This document shows, piece by piece, positions 17,161-25,460 of a stretch of 28,863 bases of DNA; position 1 is the stretch's first letter; the number at the start of each line of letters is the position of its first letter. The notes beneath the pieces were generated by a model that saw only the letters and a program-made list of their open reading frames with translations, did not search any database and had not been told where the DNA came from. The position numbers were made by a program, and so were the translations under genes. Origin of the DNA: Maricaulis sp965657935 (GTDB taxonomy: Bacteria; Pseudomonadota; Alphaproteobacteria; Caulobacterales; Maricaulaceae); the NCBI GenBank assembly GCA_965657935.1, contig CBFHQE010000019.1, forward strand, positions 1 through 28,863. The letters are read 5' to 3'.

Positions 17161-19182
17161 CTACTCGGCGGGCTCCAGGGCTGTGGCGAGCGCGCTTGCA
17201 TGCTCCAACTGGGCGCGCAGGAAAATGTGCTCCACACCTTCCGGCCGCGCTTCATGCGCCGTCAACGCCTGTGCGAGCACTCCATCGGCCTCGGCCATCC
17301 GGCCGGCAGCGCGATGCTGATCCACCAGAAAATTCGAGACCAGCAGCGTATAGATATAGTCCTGCGCGGTTGCCGAACCGTCCTCGCGCGCGCGTGCAAA
17401 CTGGGCCAGCAGATCCTCACCCTCTGTACGGGCGGCCTCCGTCTCGCCGATGGCCGCCAACAAACGCATCTGGCTGGATCGCACCTGCACACGGGCCTCG
17501 GCGATGACTTCCAGCTCTGCGGTCTCCCAGCTTTCATGGCTGAGAAGACGGGAAAGATTGACCATGGCGGCGCGGGCCTCGGCCACATCCCCCGCGAACA
17601 GGTGCGCGTCCACCAGCAGTGAAAGCGTGCGTGCAGCGTTCATGCGCCAGTTCAGCCGGTCCGGCTCGTGGCGGACCAGGGCCTGGGCCTCGAGCGCAGC
17701 CGGAATGAGATAGACGAGAGCGTTCTGAACAGATTCCGGGCTGGGCGGCGCCGCTCTATAAAGATGCATGCGCGCGACATTGGCCTCCGCGACCATGGCA
17801 TCACGGCGAAGACGCCAGTCATCGTCGAAATTCTCCGCGCCATTGAGAACGTCGATCTGCTCGAGAAGGTGAAGAATCGCCCCCTGGGGGTCCATCGCCT
17901 CCTCGCGCACGGCGGCCAGCCAGCCATAGGCGCCGGCGAGGTTGTCGCGCTGGGTATTGGTCGGATACTGCTCGAGCGCGCTGGCGAAGTAATCCCGGCC
18001 ATACTGGAAGGACGCTTCTGCAGTCTCCAGATTGCCGCGGCGCATCTGGACGATGCCATAATTATTCCGCGCGTGACCGGCCTCGTTGAGCCATTCAAGA
18101 TTTGTCGGATCGATCTCGACAAGCTGCTCAGTCAGCTGTCTGTACTCATCCCACCGATCGCCAGCCGCCTCGAGCTCGCCGCCCAGAAAAGCAAAATAGC
18201 CCAGCCAGAAACTGGACTGGCTATGTTCGTAGATGCGCGCCGGTTCCGCCGGATCACGCTCCAGAATAACCCGGGTTGCCTCATAAGCCGACGTTGAATA
18301 GGAGCGCGCGGCCTCCAGATCGCCCTGCGCCAGCTCGATCTCGGCCAGCAAATGTCGCGCCCGGGCACTGCGGCCCAGCGAATCCGCCGTCATCTCCCGG
18401 GAAGGCTGGGCGGAATAGTATTCGATGACCTTTTCTCCGACCGAGTCGAGAACATCGAGACGGCCTACCGGCTGGAGTTGAGCCTTGAGATCAGTAAGCA
18501 TGAATTCAATCAAATCCTCTGCTTCCGCTTTTCGATGCTCCGCCTCGGACCGGGCGGACATCGCGAGCAATGAAAGTGAGGTCATGATTAACGCAAGAGC
18601 CGAGGTAACGACTGTGACCGCGGTCACGCGGCGCTGACGCCGCTGCAAATCTCGCTGCAGGATCTGGTCCAGCGGCAGGCCGAGCAAGCCGGCAACGAGC
18701 TTGACCACACCGGTACGTTTTCCATCCTTGCCGGGGCGAAAGTCCGCTCCGGCCGGTTCGTCATATCCGCCGTCCGCACGGGGCCGGCGCAGCGCCGGAG
18801 GATAGCAGTTCTGCACGCTCGCCTCCCCGCCGGGTTCACCGGCAACGATCGCAGCAAGGATCGGGCGGTCCGGATAAAGAGCGCGAAAAACCTCGATTTC
18901 GCGATTGACCCAACGCGACTGAGCCGCCGCCGGAGAGCAGATAACGATCAACGCTTCCGACGACACCAGAGCCGCCTGCACGATGGCCGACAGGTCGTTG
19001 GCGGCAGGCAGGTCATCGCGATCGCGAAAAATACGCCCTATACGATTTCGGTCCTCGCCATCCGACACGACCAGGTGTTTGGGAACCCGATAGGTTTCGA
19101 GCTGGCGATGCAACCAGCGCGCAAAACGTTCATCAGCGTGCGAATAACTGACAAAGGCTGCATAATTTGATGAATCGGTCAT
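17161..19182 (-). CDS. Membrane TIR-domain protein with TPR repeats
   Basis: This encodes 673 aa from the ATG at 19182 (GGGGAC upstream; an in-frame start four codons earlier is weaker). A TIR_2-type domain spans about 7-130: box 1 AFVSYSHADE, the BB-loop-like IFRDRDDLPA, and SRWVNRE with the putative catalytic Glu95. A single transmembrane helix (about 186-209) follows a basic stretch. Next come the conserved block DLIEFMLTDLKAQLQPVGRL (223-241), also seen in membrane cyclases and kinases, and TPR-like helical repeats to the end. The TIR part should be cytoplasmic and the TPRs periplasmic if the positive-inside rule holds. Bacterial TIR domains can cleave NAD+ or act as scaffolds, and the Glu needed for NADase activity is present. 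It is the first gene of the TIR/unknown/cyclase operon. Confidence 0.88.
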   Translation of the reverse strand: MTDSSNYAAFVSYSHADERFARWLHRQLETYRVPKHLVVSDGEDRNRIGRIFRDRDDLPAANDLSAIVQAALVSSEALIVICSPAAAQSRWVNREIEVFRALYPDRPILAAIVAGEPGGEASVQNCYPPALRRPRADGGYDEPAGADFRPGKDGKRTGVVKLVAGLLGLPLDQILQRDLQRRQRRVTAVTVVTSALALIMTSLSLLAMSARSEAEHRKAEAEDLIEFMLTDLKAQLQPVGRLDVLDSVGEKVIEYYSAQPSREMTADSLGRSARARHLLAEIELAQGDLEAARSYSTSAYEATRVILERDPAEPARIYEHSQSSFWLGYFAFLGGELEAAGDRWDEYRQLTEQLVEIDPTNLEWLNEAGHARNNYGIVQMRRGNLETAEASFQYGRDYFASALEQYPTNTQRDNLAGAYGWLAAVREEAMDPQGAILHLLEQIDVLNGAENFDDDWRLRRDAMVAEANVARMHLYRAAPPSPESVQNALVYLIPAALEAQALVRHEPDRLNWRMNAARTLSLLVDAHLFAGDVAEARAAMVNLSRLLSHESWETAELEVIAEARVQVRSSQMRLLAAIGETEAARTEGEDLLAQFARAREDGSATAQDYIYTLLVSNFLVDQHRAAGRMAEADGVLAQALTAHEARPEGVEHIFLRAQLEHASALATALEPAE

Positions 19183-19266
19183 GCGCGTCCCCAAAATCGC
19201 TCAGCGCCCACTCTCCTTCACACGCAATGCGTGCGCAAGCGAAAGCGCCGTCTGCCTTGCAGAAAG

Positions 19267-19283
19267 AGATCGCGACGCGATCT
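19267..19283. promoter_or_regulatory. 17-bp palindrome upstream of the TIR gene
   Basis: AGATCGCGACGCGATCT is a perfect 8+1+8 palindrome centred 93 bp before the TIR start codon. It could be an operator for a dimeric regulator, or a short hairpin in a 5' leader. Confidence 0.4.
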
Positions 19284-19308
19284 GCCCGGGACAGCGGAGC
19301 TGGAGGAC

Positions 19309-19356
19309 GGAGTGCGACGCGCTGATCAGGCGCATATTGGGCAAGTGTCGCACTCC
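19309..19356. other. 10+10-bp inverted repeat with a 28-base loop upstream of the TIR gene
   Basis: GGAGTGCGAC (19309-19318) and GTCGCACTCC (19347-19356) are perfect complements. The spacing suits either two operator half-sites or a leader RNA hairpin. No T-run follows on the minus strand. Confidence 0.35.
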
Positions 19357-19407
19357 GCCAAGCATGCTCAGGGATGTTTTGGGGCCATCCCGGTCGGCAG
19401 CAAGCCC

Positions 19408-19451
19408 AATCTAGCGAGCTTCATCCCGCTTTCGCGTGACCAAGGTCACGC
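19408..19451 (-). promoter_or_regulatory. CRP-type operator and possible promoter of the TIR operon
   Basis: GCGTGACCAAGGTCACGC (19434-19451) is a perfect 18-bp palindrome with GTGA-N6-TCAC, the arrangement read by CRP-like proteins. On the minus strand a TAGATT hexamer at 19413-19408 would serve as a -10 box if transcription started near 19401. That would place the palindrome centre near -41.5, the class II activator position. The start codon is about 220 bp further on, which is a long leader, so the promoter part is tentative. Confidence 0.45.
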
Positions 19452-19517
19452 TAACAGGCTTTATGCAGCAGAAACTTGCGTCAGTTCGATTGTCACGCCG
19501 CCGAGGCCGGCGCGGGT

Positions 19518-20306
19518 CTAGAGCCGGACCGGCAGATAATAGCGACCGCCCTCAATCGGCGCGAGCCAGACCCGCAAGGGCTGGCTCAGTTCACGCTCAC
19601 TGGGCAGATCTTCCGGATCATAACCGGATACAGGCTCGTACCATATGTCACACATCAGCGCATTGCCGCGCCAGCCACGCGTTCGGATCCGGTCTCGGCC
19701 ACGGTTTTCCAGACGCAGATTGTAACGTGATTTGCCGTCAAACACGGGCAGAACGCCCTCACATCCCTGCCCGCCTCCCCGACTCAACTGCTCCGACAGG
19801 GCAACAAAAGCCGACATGGGGTCGATCGCGCCTGTTCGGTCATGCTCCGATGCCGGCGGAACGCCCCAGGAGCCAAAAGGTGGCTCTACGGCCGAGCTGG
19901 CGACACCTTGCGGAAAACTGACCTCGACAGAGCGCACTTTACGTCCGGTGCGCTCGACATGGGCATAGCGGCTGGGGCTTGTATCAGCCCCCTGGAAATA
20001 CCCCCGCACTTCCGCATTGATGTCAAAATCGGTGAATAACGCGGCCAGGCCAGCCGCCTCGATGCGGGTGCTGGCGGAATAGGTTCTGTCCTCAAGACGG
20101 GCTTCGAACGTGATATCACCGACCGGGAAGATCAGGACACGGCTGGAATAGCGGGCGGACAAGGACAATGTACCGGGCACCGGCGCAGCGACATCTTCAC
20201 TCGCAACGGAGGCGGGTACCGCAATCAAAACCAGGCCCAGGCAAACCGAGGCTACGCGTTTTGCCACCTGGCGCAGACCGGAAGGAACACGCAGAGGGAA
20301 ATCCAT
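19518..20306 (-). CDS. DUF3108-family exported protein
   Basis: This encodes about 262 aa from the ATG at 20306. The N-terminus has a basic stretch (RQVAKR) and a hydrophobic core (VCLGLVLIAVPASVAS) typical of a Sec signal peptide. The mature part has the DUF3108 hallmarks SLSARYSSRVLIFPVGDITFEA, SASTRIEAAGLAALFTDFD and AIDPMSAFVAL, then a C-terminal CDIWYEPVSGYDPEDL block. DUF3108 proteins are periplasmic and of unclear role. Two cysteines (in GCEGVLP and MCDIWYEP) could form a disulphide. No good ribosome binding site is seen, so the start could also be the ATG at 20324. It is divergent from the aldo/keto reductase, about 60 bp apart. Confidence 0.85.
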   Translation of the reverse strand: MDFPLRVPSGLRQVAKRVASVCLGLVLIAVPASVASEDVAAPVPGTLSLSARYSSRVLIFPVGDITFEARLEDRTYSASTRIEAAGLAALFTDFDINAEVRGYFQGADTSPSRYAHVERTGRKVRSVEVSFPQGVASSAVEPPFGSWGVPPASEHDRTGAIDPMSAFVALSEQLSRGGGQGCEGVLPVFDGKSRYNLRLENRGRDRIRTRGWRGNALMCDIWYEPVSGYDPEDLPSERELSQPLRVWLAPIEGGRYYLPVRL

Positions 20307-20365
20307 GCACAGATGATGACACATCCAGCTTTGCGCACCAATTTAGATAACGCTAACATCGGCCG

Positions 20366-21259
20366 ATGAGCATGTTTTCTCAAACCGACCTCGTCTGGGG
20401 TGCCTGGCGCGCTCGCCAGAACGCCCTCACCCGTGAACCATCCGGCTTTGCGGACCTTCTCGTCCGCTGTCTGGACCTGGACATCAACTGGATCGACCAC
20501 GCGGATATCTATGATGATGGCGCTGTGGAAGCCCTGCACGGCGCGGCGCTGGCACATCTCGATGTCGCGCAGCGCAAACAGCTTCAGGTGATTACCAAAT
20601 GCGGCGTGCGCTTTCCGAGCGAGGGGCAGCCAGGGGTGCGTACGGTCCACTACCGCTCCGATGCCGCCCACATCCGCCGGCAAGCTGAAGCATCGCTCAA
20701 ACGGCTGGAAATCGAACAGATCGGCCTCTACCTGCTGCACCGCCCGGATTATCTGATGCAGGCCGAGGAAACAACGCGAGCCCTCGAGGATCTGGTCAGC
20801 GACGGAAAAATCGCCGCCTTCGGCGCCTCCAACTTCTCCATCCACCAGCTTCACCGCCTCCAAAAGTCCACCGAAATTTCCATCGCCGCCCACCAGATCG
20901 AGGTATCGGTATGCGAGAACTCGGCTCTGGATGATGGTCGACTGGATCAGGCAGCGAGCGCCAACATGCCCCTGCTCGCCTGGTCACCGCTCGCGGGTGG
21001 ACAACTGTTTGGCGACTCGCGTGAATTTGTTGACCTGCGAAACTGTCTCGAGCGCGTCCAAAAGGCACTGGGTGCCGGAGGCGTGGACGAGGTCGCGCTG
21101 GCGTGGCTCAAAAGCCTGCCTGTTCAAACCATTCCAATCCTTGGCACGATGAGAGCCGACCGTCTCGAAAGACAGGTGCAAGCGTATCGCCAACTTACGC
21201 TGGACCGGCAGGACTGGTACGCCATTCTGGAAGCCGCGCGCGGGGTGTCGGTGCCCTAG
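20366..21259 (+). CDS. Aldo/keto reductase (YdhF-like)
   Basis: This encodes 297 aa covering a complete AKR TIM barrel with all four catalytic residues: Asp44 and Tyr49 (IDHADIYDDG), Lys78 (ITKCGVRF) and His125 (LLHRPDYL). The NADP-binding end is present as ILGTMRADRLERQ. The early DLDINWIDHADIY block, the short length and the absence of subunit signatures resemble the E. coli YdhF group. It should reduce small carbonyls with NADPH in the cytoplasm; the substrate is unknown. NADPH from the nearby zwf product could serve it, but that is only a general link. The ATG at 20366 lacks a clear ribosome binding site; Met3 is an alternative start. It converges with eda, 10 bp apart. Confidence 0.9.
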   Translation: MSMFSQTDLVWGAWRARQNALTREPSGFADLLVRCLDLDINWIDHADIYDDGAVEALHGAALAHLDVAQRKQLQVITKCGVRFPSEGQPGVRTVHYRSDAAHIRRQAEASLKRLEIEQIGLYLLHRPDYLMQAEETTRALEDLVSDGKIAAFGASNFSIHQLHRLQKSTEISIAAHQIEVSVCENSALDDGRLDQAASANMPLLAWSPLAGGQLFGDSREFVDLRNCLERVQKALGAGGVDEVALAWLKSLPVQTIPILGTMRADRLERQVQAYRQLTLDRQDWYAILEAARGVSVP

Positions 21260-21269
21260 CGGCCGCGCT

Positions 21270-21899
21270 CTACTTCTTCAGTGATGTGGCGAAGCGGGCA
21301 TTGGCCTCGATCTCATCCCACTGCCCGGCCTCAATCATCTTGGCATTGGCGATCCAGGATCCGCCAACACAGGCAACGTTTGGCGTTGCCAGATAGTCGG
21401 CCGCCCGCTCACGTGTGATCGAACCGGTGGGGCAGAAACGAATATCGGGCAGCGGTCCCTTGAGTGATTTCAGGTAATCCAGCCCGCCCGCCTGTTCAGC
21501 CGGGAAGAATTTCATTGCCTCAAATCCTGCTGCTGAAGCCGACATGGCCTCACTCGCCGTCGCTACGCCCGGCAGCGCGGGTATATCGACCTTGAGCATC
21601 GCCGCGCTCAGCTCATCCGTCAGGCCGGGAGAGACGAGAAAATGTGCGCCAGCGTCGACGGAACGGGTCACATCATCCGCTGTACGCAAGGTACCCATGC
21701 CAACGATCAGATTTGGCTCGGCCTGTTGCATGCGCTGCATCACCTCGATGGCGGCGTCAGTGCGCAGGGTCATCTCGACCACGCGCAATCCGCCCCGGGC
21801 AAGCGCTTGGGCCAGAGGCTCGGCGTCTTCGGCGTTCTTCACGGCCAGGACCGGGATAACACTGGCTGCGGCCAGCAGCTCGTCCATGGAAATCGCCAT
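21270..21899 (-). CDS. eda: 2-keto-3-deoxy-6-phosphogluconate aldolase (KDPG/KHG aldolase)
   Basis: This encodes 209 aa, full length for the family. It cleaves KDPG to pyruvate and glyceraldehyde-3-phosphate, the last Entner-Doudoroff step. The Schiff-base Lys is K130 in EAMKFFPAE. The general acid/base Glu is E42 in VVEMTLRT. GMGTLRT, FLVSPGL, CPTGSI and CVGGSW are the usual phosphate- and substrate-binding blocks. The ATG shares one base with the glk stop (TAATG), so the two are translationally coupled. It is the last gene of the zwf-pgl-edd-glk-eda operon and converges with the aldo/keto reductase gene. Confidence 0.96.
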   Translation of the reverse strand: MAISMDELLAAASVIPVLAVKNAEDAEPLAQALARGGLRVVEMTLRTDAAIEVMQRMQQAEPNLIVGMGTLRTADDVTRSVDAGAHFLVSPGLTDELSAAMLKVDIPALPGVATASEAMSASAAGFEAMKFFPAEQAGGLDYLKSLKGPLPDIRFCPTGSITRERAADYLATPNVACVGGSWIANAKMIEAGQWDEIEANARFATSLKK

Positions 21900-22873
21900 T
21901 ACAGGCCTCCGGCTTCTGCCAGCGCAGCAGCACCCAGAAGAGCGGCCTTGTCGGACAGGATCAAATCGACAGGAATGTTGGAAACGTAGTGGGTCATCGG
22001 ACCGCGGCGCTGGAAACGCGCCTCGAAAGCACTGTGCGGAACCAGTTCGCGGATGCGTGGCAAGATGCCGCCGCCGAGATAAATACCGCCTCGTGCGCCA
22101 GCGATCACGGCGACATCGCCCGCAAACGCTCCAAGCACCGCGCAGAACATATCAACGACACGTCGCGCCAGCGAATTCGGGTTGGACAAGGCCTCAGCCG
22201 TGATGTCCTCGGGACGATGCCCCGGCCAGGTCTCACCGGAAATCTGGCACAGCGCCCGGTGGATGTTGACGAGACCGCGACCGGAGAGCAGGCGCTCCCA
22301 GGACACGAAACCGAACTCGTCGGCAATAAACCGGCCGACCGCTATCTCTTCATCTGTGCGAGGCGCGAAACCGGCATGCCCGCCCTCCGTCGCGACGACA
22401 CTCACACCACCCGTCCGAGGAATGACCAGACCGAGTCCGAGACCGGTACCAGGCCCCAGAACCGCGCATGGCGCACCGGGCAAGGCCCGTCCTGCGTGCA
22501 GGCTCATGAGGCTGTCGGAATCGCTGAGCGGCGCGCCCCGAGCCTGGGCCGCGAAATCATTGACCGGCAGCAATTGCTCGAGGTGCAGATCCTCGGCAAG
22601 GTCCTTGGGGCAGAACCGCCAGGTTGAGTTGGTCAGCTTGACCTTGCCGGCAGATACCGGGCCGGCGACGGCAAAACACGCACGCACGGGATTTTTGCCG
22701 GAACAGCTTTGCAGGAAGGCGTGCGCTGCGTCGCGGAGGTGTTCAAAATCTTCATTCTTGAGGCGTCGTGTTTCCTCGAGCTCGAAACCCGAGCGAACAG
22801 ACCCGGACACCATGGCAAATCGCGCATTGGTTCCACCGATATCGGCTACGAGGTAACGGTCAGTCGCGCTCAT
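21899..22873 (-). CDS. glk: Glucokinase (Glk family)
   Basis: This encodes 324 aa and phosphorylates glucose to glucose-6-phosphate with ATP, feeding zwf. It has the phosphate-1 motif VADIGGTNARFA near the N-terminus and the substrate/adenosine motifs LGPGTGLGLGLV and EGGHAGFAPRTDEE. A second block, GGIYLGGGILPRI, comes near the C-terminus. Length and motifs fit the proteobacterial Glk group rather than ROK kinases, which would carry a CxCGxxGC zinc motif not seen here. The ATG lies two bases after the edd stop, and the stop overlaps the eda start, so all three are coupled. Presence in this operon suggests uptake of free glucose without a phosphotransferase system. Confidence 0.95.
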   Translation of the reverse strand: MSATDRYLVADIGGTNARFAMVSGSVRSGFELEETRRLKNEDFEHLRDAAHAFLQSCSGKNPVRACFAVAGPVSAGKVKLTNSTWRFCPKDLAEDLHLEQLLPVNDFAAQARGAPLSDSDSLMSLHAGRALPGAPCAVLGPGTGLGLGLVIPRTGGVSVVATEGGHAGFAPRTDEEIAVGRFIADEFGFVSWERLLSGRGLVNIHRALCQISGETWPGHRPEDITAEALSNPNSLARRVVDMFCAVLGAFAGDVAVIAGARGGIYLGGGILPRIRELVPHSAFEARFQRRGPMTHYVSNIPVDLILSDKAALLGAAALAEAGGL

Positions 22874-22875
22874 GA

Positions 22876-24720
22876 TCAGGCCGTTACCACTTCTCGAGCC
22901 GTATTCTCGCCCAGTCCGGGAATCGCGATTGCGCCTTCCTCGGCAGCACTGGCAACCGCGCGGAAGCCGCTGAACAATTCACGCCCCATCCCCAGTGTCG
23001 CGGACGCCTTGAGAACAGCCAGTTCACGCTCTTCGAACCCGTCAGCGCTCAGGGCCAGGGTTCCGGTTCCAGTATCCAGACGCACCATATCGCCATCCTG
23101 CACCCGCGCCAGCGGACCACCGAGCGCCGCTTCCGGGCTGACATGGATCGCAGCCGGAACCTTTCCCGAAGCCCCGGACATGCGTCCATCAGTGACCAGC
23201 GCAACCTTGAAACCGCGGTCCTGCAATGAGCCAAGCGCCGGGGTCAGCTTGTGCAATTCCGGCATGCCATTGGCGCGAGGGCCCTGAAAGCGCAGCACGG
23301 CGACAAAGTCACGCTCAAGCTCGCCAGCCTTGAAGGCTGCCATCAAATCATCCTGGCTTTCAAACACGATGGCCGGCGCCTCGACTAACCGGTTCTCCGG
23401 CTTCACGGCGGAAACCTTGATCACCGAACGTCCCAGATTGCCGCCCAGAACACGCAACCCGCCATCTGCGGAGAAGGGCTCGGCAACCGGACGAACGATG
23501 TCCAGATTGGCGCTTTCCTTCGTTCCGTCAGACCAGTCCAGTTCGCCATCCTTGTCATAGGGCTCGCGGGTATAATGGTGCAGCCCGTCCCCGGCGACCG
23601 TCTTCACGTCGCCATGCAACAGGCCCGCATCCAGCAATTCGCGGATGACCAGTGCCAGGCCGCCAGCCGCATGGAAATGGTTCACATCTGCTGGTCCGTT
23701 TGGATAAACCCGGCAGAGCAAGGGGGTCACTGAGGCCAGGTCATCAAAGTCCTGCCAGTTGATTGCGATACCGGCCGCGCGCGCTATGGCGATCAGGTGA
23801 ATGGTATGGTTGGTTGACCCGCCGGTCGCGTGCAGGCCGACGATGGCATTGAGGATCGCGCGCTCGTCGACGATGTGTGCCAACGGCGTGAATTCCTCGC
23901 CGGATTGCACCAGGTCGAGAGCACGTTTTGCAGCCGCACGGGTCAGTTTGTCGCGAAGCGGGTCCGTCGGGTTAATAAAGGCGGAGCCGGGCACATGCAG
24001 GCCCATTATCTCCATCAGCATCTGGTTGGAATTGGCGGTGCCGTAAAACGTACAGGTCCCCGGCGAATGATAGCTCTTGCTCTCCGCTTCGAGCAGGGCG
24101 TCACGACCGACCTTGCCCTCGGCATAGAGCTGGCGAACACGGGCCTTTTCCGGATTGGGCGGGCCGGAGCGCATCGGGCCGGCCGGAACGAAGATCGACG
24201 GCAGGTGACCGAAACGCAACGCCCCCATCATCAATCCCGGCACGATCTTGTCGCACACACCCAGGAAAAGTGCGGCATCAAACATGTTGTGCGAGAGCCC
24301 GACCGCCGTCGACATGGCTATGACATCGCGACTGAACAGGGACAGCTCCATGCCATCCTGGCCCTGAGTGACGCCGTCGCACATGGCGGGCACACCGCCA
24401 GCCACCTGAGCCACACCCCCATGTTTGCGCAGCTCGTCGCGGATAATCTCCGGATAGGTTTCAAAGGGCTGGTGAGCGGAAAGCATGTCGTTATAGGCGG
24501 TGACGATGCCAACATTGGCACTGCCGCCATCCTTCAGGGCGCGCTTGTCGGTCCCGCCACAGGCCGCAAAGCCATGGGCCAGGTTGCCACAAGACAGAAC
24601 ATCGCGATTACGGCCTTCGCCGATCGCACGCTCGACCTGGTCCAGATAAGCCTGGCGGGTCGGGCCGGAGCGTTCGCGGACACGTTCAGTGACGCGATGG
24701 AGGGTCTCGTTAAGTGACAT
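22876..24720 (-). CDS. edd: 6-phosphogluconate dehydratase
   Basis: This encodes 614 aa of the IlvD/Edd family. It converts 6-phosphogluconate to KDPG, the first dedicated Entner-Doudoroff step. Iron-sulphur cluster cysteines are visible at C114 (PAMCDGVTQG), C156 (LGVCDKIVPG, the family signature) and C223 (SPGTCTFYGTANSNQ). The N-terminal SCGNLAHGFAACGGTDK and the long substrate block VGIVTAYNDMLSAHQPFE identify Edd rather than dihydroxyacid dehydratase. The ATG at 24720 is 17 bp after the pgl stop, and glk begins 2 bp after its end. The enzyme is cytoplasmic and oxygen-sensitive through its cluster. Confidence 0.96.
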   Translation of the reverse strand: MSLNETLHRVTERVRERSGPTRQAYLDQVERAIGEGRNRDVLSCGNLAHGFAACGGTDKRALKDGGSANVGIVTAYNDMLSAHQPFETYPEIIRDELRKHGGVAQVAGGVPAMCDGVTQGQDGMELSLFSRDVIAMSTAVGLSHNMFDAALFLGVCDKIVPGLMMGALRFGHLPSIFVPAGPMRSGPPNPEKARVRQLYAEGKVGRDALLEAESKSYHSPGTCTFYGTANSNQMLMEIMGLHVPGSAFINPTDPLRDKLTRAAAKRALDLVQSGEEFTPLAHIVDERAILNAIVGLHATGGSTNHTIHLIAIARAAGIAINWQDFDDLASVTPLLCRVYPNGPADVNHFHAAGGLALVIRELLDAGLLHGDVKTVAGDGLHHYTREPYDKDGELDWSDGTKESANLDIVRPVAEPFSADGGLRVLGGNLGRSVIKVSAVKPENRLVEAPAIVFESQDDLMAAFKAGELERDFVAVLRFQGPRANGMPELHKLTPALGSLQDRGFKVALVTDGRMSGASGKVPAAIHVSPEAALGGPLARVQDGDMVRLDTGTGTLALSADGFEERELAVLKASATLGMGRELFSGFRAVASAAEEGAIAIPGLGENTAREVVTA

Positions 24721-24737
24721 GTCAGTGCCTCATTCGT

Positions 24738-25460
24738 TCAACCGGCCCAGTGAATGGAGAGCGGCAAGGTATCGTCCTGCAACAGGGAGCGTACGGGCAT
24801 AGCCGCGACATCACTTCCCGCTGCCGCAGCAGCGAGAGTCTCGCGCTTGGCCTCGCCGTTCACCATCAGATAGATCGCACCGGAGCGGGCAATCGGACGA
24901 CGCGTCAGCGTAATGCGATCAAGATGGTCACCCGTGACTTCGGAACGCTCTGCCCGGACGGCTGCCAGCAGCGCCCGTTCGGAATTCAGACAATTGTCCA
25001 GCCCGACAGCGTCGGGGAACCAGGATGCGGTATGCCCATCATTGCCCATGCCCAGAATGCTCACATCCAGCGGCAGCGGCAAATCGGTCAAGCGGCTCTC
25101 CGCTGCAGCGAGACCATCCGCAGGTTTCAGGCCCGGGGTCTTGAGACCGATGAATCTCGCCGCCACAGCCTTGTTCTGCAGCAGGCTGTCGCGCACAAAA
25201 TCTTCATTGGACCCGGCTTCGCCCGGTTCAACCCAGCGATCATCAACCAGCACAATGGTTACTTTCGACCAGTCGAGATCGGCAACGGACAGACGCTGAT
25301 AGAGCGGCTTCGGGGTTGAGCCACCCGACACGGCCAGCGAGGCCTCGCCACGCTCTGCAACGGCTTTCGCCAGACGCGCCACAATTTCTCGGGCCAGGGT
25401 GTCAGCCATCGCCGGCACGGACGCGTGTGTATTCACATCAATCTCAAGCGCTGAAGGCAT
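24738..25460 (-). CDS. pgl: 6-phosphogluconolactonase
   Basis: This encodes 240 aa and hydrolyses 6-phosphoglucono-delta-lactone to 6-phosphogluconate. The start is the ATG at 25460 (MPSALEID). It lies 17 bases inside the zwf reading frame, has GGGAGTGG upstream and gives the usual family length. The open frame runs about 59 codons further upstream, but that part is only the shadow of zwf. Motifs are LAVSGGSTPKPLYQ, VDDRWVEPGEAGSNE and LGMGNDGHTASWFPD, all typical of the DevB/Pgl type (SugP isomerase-like fold). Overlap with zwf indicates translational coupling of the first two steps. Confidence 0.95.
   Translation of the reverse strand: MPSALEIDVNTHASVPAMADTLAREIVARLAKAVAERGEASLAVSGGSTPKPLYQRLSVADLDWSKVTIVLVDDRWVEPGEAGSNEDFVRDSLLQNKAVAARFIGLKTPGLKPADGLAAAESRLTDLPLPLDVSILGMGNDGHTASWFPDAVGLDNCLNSERALLAAVRAERSEVTGDHLDRITLTRRPIARSGAIYLMVNGEAKRETLAAAAAGSDVAAMPVRSLLQDDTLPLSIHWAG

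Larger units (their letters stand above)
19183..19517. other. 335-bp non-coding region upstream of the TIR operon, rich in palindromes
   Basis: No convincing gene is seen here on either strand. It lies after the stop of the DUF3108 gene and before the TIR start, both on the minus strand, so it should hold the TIR promoter. It contains three perfect inverted repeats: a GTGA-N6-TCAC palindrome (19434-19451), a 10+10 hairpin (19309-19356) and a 17-bp palindrome (19267-19283). No T-run terminator for the upstream gene is apparent. Confidence 0.6.

Noticed and set aside
19434..19451. The GTGA-N6-TCAC palindrome as a terminator for the DUF3108 gene
   Set aside because: The 2-base spacer cannot form a normal loop without breaking pairs, and no T-run follows on the minus strand; an operator fits better.
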